DNA of 64,000 nt from Aquarana catesbeiana (Eukaryota > Chordata > Amphibia > Anura > Ranidae). The notes beneath the pieces are model-generated. The model had not been told where the DNA came from. It saw nothing but the letters and a program-made list of their open reading frames with translations, and made no database searches. The DNA is taken from positions 100,420,353-100,484,352 of the forward strand of contig NC_133327.1 of the NCBI RefSeq assembly GCF_042186555.1. Reading direction: 5' to 3'. Position 1 is the first letter of the stretch; each line of letters starts with the position of its first letter. The translations under genes were made by a program, and so were the position numbers. This document shows positions 56,256-64,000 of this stretch, piece after piece.

Positions 56256-57675
56256 TGTCCTTTATAGGTCTACCAGGAGGAAAAGTAATAAAGAGAATAA
56301 GGTATACAGTATCTCAATGTGTGTGTTTTATGAACATACTTCAAAGTAGTTTTTTTGTACACTAGTGTAACACTTTTCATTGTTACTGAGGATGCAGGAC
56401 TTTATTCATCAACAAGATAGCAGAATTCAGCAACTTTACTTGCCATAGCTTTATACAGTACAGGTATTCAGAGACTTCTGGGAATTGTAGGTTGAAAGGA
56501 GAACTTTATTCACAGTCAAGCTGAAGTTAAACTGCACAGCCCATGAGCAATCACCAAGGGGCCAGAACATATGAAAGAAAAAATCACACAGAGGAAGACA
56601 CAGGAGGGGTTGGAGAGAGAATAAGCAAGAGGGAGGAGGTGTGAGCATTCGTGCTGAGCCACGCTATTCTGGACCAAACAGAGACAGTGCCCGAGCCTAT
56701 TGGGTAGCTGGAGAAGACTGTCAAGCTGAATGAAGGCTGATCCAGGGTAGAACACTCAGCAGCTGCACTCACAGAGTGCATTAGTTGCTGCCAGCACAGC
56801 CACATCTTCAATTAAAGGGGACCCCTCACCACAGGACACCTCTAATTTCTCTAATTGTCACATGAGGACTGGGTGAGAGGGTTGCTGACCAATGCATCAC
56901 GGTTACCAGTTGCACTTAGTTTGTTGTCAGACAAATTTTTTTGAGTGTATGCACATTCTTCAGCATTGGCCTGTACCTAAGACAAATACATTAGTGCCCT
57001 TTATCGCTGCAAACTGAAAACTCTCATCTACTATTGTGATCACTACCTGCAGGTTTCTGAACTGAGTTAACCCTTTGCCCCCTACTAGGCAGAATCTTTT
57101 CTTTGTGGCTGCATCCCCTTCCACGCAGGCTACCTAAAGAAGGTGCTTTAGCTGTTTAAGACTAAACCTACCTCTTAAAGAGAAAACCATGCAAATTCCC
57201 TTTCTTAAAGTCCCTTTCTTAAAGTGAACTGTGCCAATATCTTAAAGTATCCCTTGCCTACAATTTCCCATCCTAAAGTGACTAGTTCCAATAAGTTTGA
57301 TTCTCAAAGGAAACTATCTTGTTCATTCCAAGACTTAAAGGGACAGCACCTTGCTTTGCATGCCAATGTAAGGGCCCCAACTAAGCCGGCAGAAGAACCA
57401 ATTTTTAAAACTGCTTCATACTCAGGGTTTATCCTGTTAGAAATACTGGTTTGCAGGAGTTCTAACAGATTTTCATGCTTAAACCTAGACTCTCCTGACT
57501 GAGGGGCTACAAGTGAGCTAGCCAATCTGTTTCCTTGTTTATCCTTACATGTCTCACTTGAGAAGTGATCTCCCAGTCAGAGGGCTATTATTTATGCCCT
57601 TGGTCCGGCAGAACATAGGTGGCCACACTCTAAAGGATGCTTGACTGTGCTGTATTGTTATTATGTTGATTCACT
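56256..57675. other. Unassigned; possible LTR-like segment
   Basis: 56455-56830 carries a reverse-oriented AATAAA near 56500 and the sequence style of an LTR, but I found no TG...CA ends with a target duplication. 57190-57300 has several CTTAAAGT / CCTAAAGT units. No gene is seen. Confidence 0.3.
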
Positions 57676-57847
57676 GGGGTTGATTTACTTAAACTGGAGA
57701 GTGCAAAATCTAGTGTAGCTGTGCATGGTAGCCAATCATCTTCTAACTTCAGCTTGTTTAATCAAGCTTTGACAAAAAACCTGGAGGCTGATTGGCTCTA
57801 TGCAAAGCTGCACCAGATTTTCTCTCCAGTTTTAGTAAATCAACCCC
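57676..57847. mobile_element. 172-bp MITE with long inverted ends
   Basis: GGGGTTGATTTACTTAAACT at the left is the inverse of AGTTTTAGTAAATCAACCCC at the right with one base difference. ACT flanks both sides (57673-57675 and 57848-57850). Internal AGCCAATCA and TGATTGGCT are also inverted. Non-coding. Confidence 0.8.
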
Positions 57848-57874
57848 ACTGTGTCTATCTTATAACCTCTAAAG

Positions 57875-58031
57875 CAGGGGTCTCAAACTGGCGGCCCTCC
57901 AGCTGTTGCGAAACTACAAGTCCCATCATGCCTCTGCCTGTGGGAATCATGCTTGTAACGGTCAGCCTTGCAATGCCTTATAGGACTTGTAGTTTTTCAA
58001 CAGCTTGAGGGCCACCAGTTTGAGATCCCTG
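57875..58031. mobile_element. 157-bp hAT-type MITE with perfect 8-bp TSD
   Basis: CAGGGGTCTCAAACTGGCGG at the left and CCACCAGTTTGAGATCCCTG at the right are inverted. CTCTAAAG flanks both sides (57867-57874 and 58032-58039). The arms continue inward (AACTACAAGTCCCATCATGC / GGACTTGTAGTTTTTCAACA), so most of the element is a hairpin. Confidence 0.9.
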
Positions 58032-58039
58032 CTCTAAAG

Positions 58040-59013
58040 TGTTGCATTGCCTTACCATTTTTTTTTTCTGCTGCTAATACAACCTGTTCATTGGTTTTAT
58101 CACAGTTGGTGTGTATCTTTCTTGGGCAACTGCCAGGAGATTCCCAGGCCAAGGTATTTAGTGGTTTCAAAAGGAGTGGGGCCCTGAATAAGGCCAAGGA
58201 GAGAGCAGAGGTCCCAAATCTACCAGTGACTCCTTCAGGGATAGCACTACACTAGTTTCAAGGAAACTTAAACTTGCCCATTCAGGGTTCTGTTACGCAT
58301 GTTGAATTAGATTGGTGAAGTCATTTTCATTCCACAAGACATTTTCTCTTCTGTTTTATCAGAGACAAATACGATATATTATTTCTGCTTGTAACCATGG
58401 TCCAGTAAACACAGCTGTAGTTGTGTTGCTTCCAGCTCAACATTCTCTGCCGAATTACAATTCTTTCTAATGTATTGACCCACATTTATTCCTTTAATGA
58501 GAATTGCATTATTGGTGTTGGTTCCTTCAAAAAACATTTTGATACAATGCTGTCATCACTCGTCTCAATGTACAGATCCTAGAACATTACTGTCTGTACA
58601 CCATTGGTAGTGACACTTTGGTTAAGGTAAATACAATTTAATAATCAAACACGTTTCTGAAAAAATTGAAATTGTGTCCTTCTATATGAAGTTGTTGAGT
58701 AAAATACACATTTCTCCACTCAATCAGTTACAAGTTGGTGCAGAATAGTGCACAAACAGTTTTAATAACCTGTTTCAAAGGGGTTAAAGATTGCTGCCTA
58801 TATGTTGTTATTGAGGCAGAAAATCCTTTGTTTATTGACTGGCTGTTATAGCTGGGAAAAGGGATGTGCTTTCTTATTGTTGTCATTATTAATATCATTT
58901 TTAAAGCGTTATATAAAAAATACTAATGGTTGAACAGATCACATAAGTAAAGTGGCCGTCTGTTATTGGAGCACATTTTGAATCATATGCTTACTGTCAA
59001 TAGCCTTTAAAAA
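58040..59013. other. Unassigned sequence
   Basis: No gene, paired ends or tandem structure is visible. Confidence 0.35.
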
Positions 59014-59017
59014 TTGA

Positions 59018-59503
59018 AGAGGAGCTCCAGGTTCCCCTCAAAAAATTAAAAGTTAGCAGCTACAAATACTATATGACTGTACAATACTGCACAAATACTG
59101 TGTAAGGACACTTACCTGTCCCAGGAATCCAGCAATGTCCTCACCCGAGCTGATTCTTCAGTCAGCTTCGGGTGCAACTGCCGGCATCTCTAGCAAGGGA
59201 AACAGGAAGTGAAGCCTTGTGGCTTCACAGCCAGTTTCTTACTGCTCATGTGCGAGCCACGCTGCACCATGTGAACGGTCCCATAGTCTTCTGGGACCTG
59301 TGATGTGGCTCAGAAGACTGCAGGGGAATGAGGGGGTCCGAAAATTCAGCTCAGATCACCGCAGCGTTCTGATCTGGAAGTGGGAGTGGGTACCTGTCTA
59401 AACTAGGTACCCGCTCCCCGGCCCCAAAAAAAGTGCCAAATGTCGCAGTGAGGGGGGTGGGATGCAAACAATTGGGACTTCCCCTTTTGGGTGAAGTTCT
59501 GCT
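59018..59503. mobile_element. TTAA-type MITE
   Basis: AGAGGAGCTCC at the left and GAAGTTCTGCT at the right are degraded inverted ends of the family at 33348. TTAA follows at 59504-59507, and the left flank is TTGA. The centre is GC-rich with a CCTGTG / TTCTGGGACC region. Non-coding. Confidence 0.5.
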
Positions 59504-59507
59504 TTAA

Positions 59508-62500
59508 GAAAAAGAAGTACTGAAAAACTACAAGACACCAGTATTAAAATGTAAAGAGTAGGGGAAACATGCAGGCCAAATTTTTAACTGTGGAGTATTA
59601 GCAGGATCAACTGCACATTAATGGAAAGCAAACTCAAATACTTCAGTGTCAGGAAGACAGATCCTACTTCTATAGATTTGTGAAATACTTTGATCTATAT
59701 TCCTTCTTAGTAACTCCCAGGCAAGCCAAATCTGCTTGCTCAGATGGGTGTGATTGCATTTGAATTTACCAATTTTGCTTGTAATTCTCACAGGAGGCTC
59801 ACATATTTTTGTGGCAATAAAACAGTAGAACACCTAACTATAATGTAGGCCAGAAATAGTGAGCAAGTGGTGGAGCCTTATGTCTGAAACTTTCAGCTAT
59901 CATTTTGTACAACATGCAAAATAATCTTCTGAACCATTTTTCAACCATTCTGAATAAAATTGCAACTTCAGAAGGGATATCTCATGGTCAAAAAAGAACA
60001 GAAAACAATGGTTGCAAACTTTTTAATCTGAAGAGAGGAAAACAAACACATTGCAGGAATGCTGCAGTTTTGCACGGACCAGAATTCAAAAAAACAAATA
60101 ACAAAGCATTGTTTGGTGAAGCAAAAGGTGGGTTGCCACAAGAGAGGCCATTTTTATATGTACATTGTATTACATGTAGTAGTGTTGAGAAGTCTTGAGT
60201 TACTCTAGAGATAGATAAAGCTCACCAGAAGTCACTGACATTCAGTCCTTAAGACTGTTGAATTCTCTATGCCCAGATATATGGCTTTTCAATGTTTGCA
60301 TAACCAGAGATTGAATTTAGTTTTTCTTAGTGATCCTTCCAGTTGAGTGATTCAGTGAATCCTGACCTGTGTATAAACAAACTAAATTGTGATGGGGAAG
60401 CTAGGCACAACCTCAATTGAAGCACATTTAGAATGGCCAAACATGGCTATCCCTGTGTACATTTCTATAACTACCTCTTTATAACTATATAACTACCATT
60501 TGTACTAGTAAGTACAAATAATAAAATTCATAATGGTGTTAGTTAGACACAATGATAATATTATTTATATCATTCCTATAGACAATTATCAATTATTTAT
60601 AAGACAACAGATTTCTTTAAGGCATAAGAAACTAATGAGTAGAAACAAACTGCAGTTTTTTGGATGCTGTCTTATTTTCTAGTTTAAAACACAAAGTATA
60701 ATAATGTTATAAAAAAAGAATATTCATGACCATGTCACATGGAAGGACAGCTGGGGACCTTGGCATGAACCAGTAGATGACTGGAACGTTGCCATGCCAC
60801 CAAGTGAGCCACTGTCTCCCAGGGCAATATAGAGTGTAAAATGTGAAAAAATTATTTATTTTACTGCACCTGTTACTGAGAAATATGAATAAATTTCAGA
60901 ATAACAACAGCAATATCCTGTTATAAAATATATACGTCCTGCTGTGCTGGGCCCAGCTTCTATGTTTCTATTAAGTCTCTGGCACACCATATTGAGGTTT
61001 AGGGACGTGGTATACTGCTTGGACACAACAGCCAAACACAGATGAAATTGACTTGTTTGAACAGAGGAAGTCAACAAGGTTGATAGTGTACAGTAATCAG
61101 TAGCAACCAGAAACTGACCAGAATTTACTGGTCTTCTCAAAACTAATGAAAACTAAAACTATGTTCCAGGTAATCCTCTTCAGTATTTGTTAAATATGAT
61201 TATATTTTGTTTTAAATACCTGGATCTTTCTTTATTTTAACTTTCTGTAATACCCTGAGCAGCCTCAATCAGTACTGTTCCAAACATTGCAGCCAATTTA
61301 CCACTGGGAACATTCTTACAGGAGCAGAAGGCATAGGGATGACCTCATCAATTTGCTTGTGCCCTTCTATTCTCCACTCATCAAGGCAGGTAAAATGGCT
61401 TACCTCTCCTGCTGTCTGTGCTCCTGATCGCTACAAAAGTGAACCTTTGGCTGGAGATTGTGCAGATTGGCCCCCTGTTGTGTTCACTGGTTTGACCTGC
61501 CAACTCCTATGTCACTACTATATCCTGTTATTATGTAGGGACTCAAGGAAGGAACCACAGCATGCAGCAGGTGACCAGGAATTGGACACAATCAACAGGA
61601 AAATCAACAGTGTTCGTACAATCATCAACTGGGGTTTTCTTCTTTGCCTAATCAGTGACAAAGACAGTTTATAGGCATGACTGCAGGATAGGCTGCTATT
61701 AATGAACAAAAAACAGCGAAAGCTAAGCCCACTCTCTGGCTACTAGGGGGTGTACTGAGGATGTGGACGGCTAGAGACTGTGGAGAGAAATGTAGAGGAT
61801 TCTGGGAGGTATAGTTTCTACAGGCTGAGTTGGCTTCAGACTCTAAGAGGAAAAGACTTCAGCTACCAGAGGCACTGGGGTGGAGAGTAGAAAGAGGAGT
61901 GTTGTAACTTTTCCAGGCTGAGGAGAAGAGGAAATTATTGGTGGAGGAACTGAGGCTGCAAGCAGGCTGCTGAACCTGTGAGAGCGACACAGAGGCAGCT
62001 ATTCTGGAACATCCAGGGAAAACCTTGGATGCTAATCGAGTCTGTTGTCTAACTGAGGAGCCAGACGCTGAGGACACTGAATGTTGGATATATTGTCCAG
62101 TAATCAGGAGGAGATTCCCTGTTGAGTTGGTGAGAGGCGGCAGGTCAATCCTACACTACATCTTGATAAAAGAGGGACAGAGTTGTCTGCAGGAAATGCA
62201 GTGCCAGTGCCTGCATCCAATTTTAAAGGAACACTACATTGAGTAGTTCACCATAACAATTGGGCTGCCAGCAACCAGCCCTGCCCTCCAGACGTGATAT
62301 ATATAAAGGGATTGTAGCATATAAAGAATTTGTTTTAAGATTTAAAAAAAAGTGTTTGTGGTGTTCAGGTGATATTCAGTTAACCTGTGGTTGCTGGTTA
62401 TGAGACACACATGCCATTTTGCTTTCACTGGACCAATCACCACAGGGGAGTCCATAACCCTGTCTAAGCTAAGGTTCCAGTGATTTGTAGCTTACATTCG

Positions 62501-64000
62501 GGATTTCATTTATGCTTCTTGCAACTGAAAGGAGCTGTGTGGGAGTAAATGAAAAGGTAAGTACTAAGGTGGTACTGAAACTACTGAGGTGGTGTGCATT
62601 ACTCTGAAACTTTGCTCCATATAGCACACTTTCTGCAAAGTTGCCCTGTTCTATGTGTTTTATTTAAAGCCCCGTTGGGCACCTCTGCACCTGATAATTA
62701 TCTTGTATTTTTTAGACGCTTGCTTTAAGAAACTCAATAAAACCACTATACAAGAAGCACTTTTTTCTACTACCCTATTATGTTACCTTTACATCATCCT
62801 ATATAATCTTGTATATCTGGCTGAAGGGTTTGGAGTGAGAAGGAAACAGATGACGCAGGGCCACATGTTTGGAGGAACCTGGCTGACTTACAGAGGTCTT
62901 TGCAATCATGAGCCATGTTGGCTGTTCCTATGCACATCAATGCCATCTGAATGATGATCTTACAACTTAGCACAGAAAAAAAAAAGGTGTTCGTGGTGTA
63001 CTTAATTTGTGACATAAAGAAAATTAGACTTTGAGTCTGGTACTTTTCCCTACATCACAGGGTAGTGTGTACCAGTATTGCCAATCATCCATAAATTTAC
63101 ACACAGTTTGTAAAAAAATTCACTTTTTGCTGTCTGTAAATGTCCGTAGACAGGAGAAAAGTGGCCATAAAAAATCCCCTGCCGTACCTCATACAAGCAG
63201 GCAGTTACACAATGACAGGAACAAACCAAGAACTACCTAGAGCGCTCAACAGCGTCCTTGTAGTTTATTGAAAGCTACAAGTGAACAGCTGCAAAGGCTG
63301 TCAGTGCTTGTAGTTCTCCCATTCACAGAACTCTGTGAATGAATGGAATGACCAGGTGGGCGGACAGTGAGTTTCGGTAGAAGATCCTTGGCTTGCTGTC
63401 ACTGAAGGTGGTGGGTTGGGGAGGGGCTTCAGCAGTGGGAACATGTTACACGTTCCACTCTAAAAATGGGTGGAATGTGTAACATTTTCCCAAAGTGAAC
63501 TATTCCTTTAGGGTAGTCTCAGTAAGACTAATATATCAATTTTTGTGTGCATAAAATCATATGTAATCAAAATGTTAATTTAAAAAATAGTGTTCCTTTT
63601 GCCTGAGGTTTATTTCTGTCTGTGAGACCGTCAGTTGCTGCACAGTAATTAGTATTTTGTGGGTACAAGGATTGTGGAATATGTGTGCAGTGTATACAGC
63701 AGGCTCAGATTCTGTTCAATCCCCCTATAAGACCCTCTCACTGGCCATGCCCATTGTTTGCCGAAACAAGCAGAACTTGTGTTTCTGTTCTCTCTCAGGA
63801 AGCCCCATGTCTTTTTATAGTTTTAAGCTAGCTCAGATTTTGTTATGCTGTTTTGATTTTTTTATAATAAAGCCAGGCAGATTACTTGTTATGAGTATTG
63901 TTAATGTTTACATATTGTTTGTACTGTTCAAAGCCTAAGTTTGCCTTTAGGAACAAGTAATATGTTACACCTAGGGTGTAACATGTTTCTAAGCACCCCA
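59508..64000. other. Mostly unassigned sequence to the window end
   Basis: No coding motif is recognised. 61243 (TGTAATACCCTGAGCAGCC) to about 62300 has the look of an LTR-derived repeat, but no boundaries could be fixed. 63240-63510 has repeated short motifs (CTTGTAGTT, AACATGTTACAC) typical of a TTAA-type frog repeat. 63961-63985 is a palindrome (ATGTTACACCTAGGGTGTAACAT) related to the GTGTAAC motifs near 63448 and 63477. Confidence 0.35.

Noticed and set aside
56455..56830. Minus-strand solo LTR
   Set aside because: A reverse AATAAA and LTR-like composition are present, but the boundaries and duplication could not be established.
61243..62300. Full LTR element beginning TGTAATACCC
   Set aside because: The start resembles the LTR at 11551 and the style fits, but I found no second LTR, no matching CA end and no target duplication.

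Overview
The window looks like repeat-dense nuclear DNA from a large anuran genome, most likely a ranid frog. The basis is the mix of families I recognise: Tx1/L1-like LINEs, a CR1 LINE with octamer tail, Penelope-like sequence, PIF/Harbinger elements with TGCCGCGTACACACG ends, Tc1 elements, hAT elements and TTAA-flanked MITEs. The species call is inference. I found no convincing host gene, rRNA, tRNA or CRISPR array; every protein-coding signal I can support belongs to a transposable element.

Layout. 1-4714: an L1 ORF2 tail, AT-rich DNA, a decayed Penelope-like reverse transcriptase (minus) and a V-SINE with an internal duplication. 4715-22197: a three-level nest. A 5'-truncated L1 (minus, TSD TGGATAAAGGTTTT) is split by a 16.4-kb PIF/Harbinger element (4899-21321, TSD TTA). 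That element is split in turn by a 3.05-kb palindromic hAT-type foldback (7107-10159, TSD CTCAAGAC) and by an LTR retroelement (11551-16499, TSD ATAG). The Harbinger carries three genes: a DDE transposase (minus, two exons, open), a Myb/trihelix protein (plus, four exons, open when spliced) and a MADF/BESS-like protein (minus, broken by the foldback). The last two diverge from a promoter built of three tandem ~125-bp units.

The LTR element is the most unusual object. Its two 576-bp LTRs look identical, and between them lies one uninterrupted ~1,216-codon frame with a Gag-like N-terminus. I see no protease, reverse transcriptase or integrase.

23848-30599: a second nest, with a non-autonomous hAT holding a 5'-truncated L1 that holds an older foldback copy. 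30869-32143: a decayed Tc1. 33990-34716: a solo LTR with TSD ACAAG. 34815-39413: a Tc1 split by a third foldback and by a Penelope-like fragment with a hammerhead-like core. 39.6-44.2 kb: MITEs. 44652-47700: a nearly full CR1 ORF2 (minus). 47915-48297: a Harbinger MITE. 48575-54959: a near full-length Tx1-like L1 with a 15-bp TSD. 55-64 kb: small MITEs, hairpins and unassigned sequence.

How the parts relate. The Harbinger transposase and its DNA-binding partner could act on the MITEs that share its ends. The L1, CR1 and Tc1 copies all carry disabling lesions. The nesting order gives relative ages, and the LTR element is among the youngest insertions.
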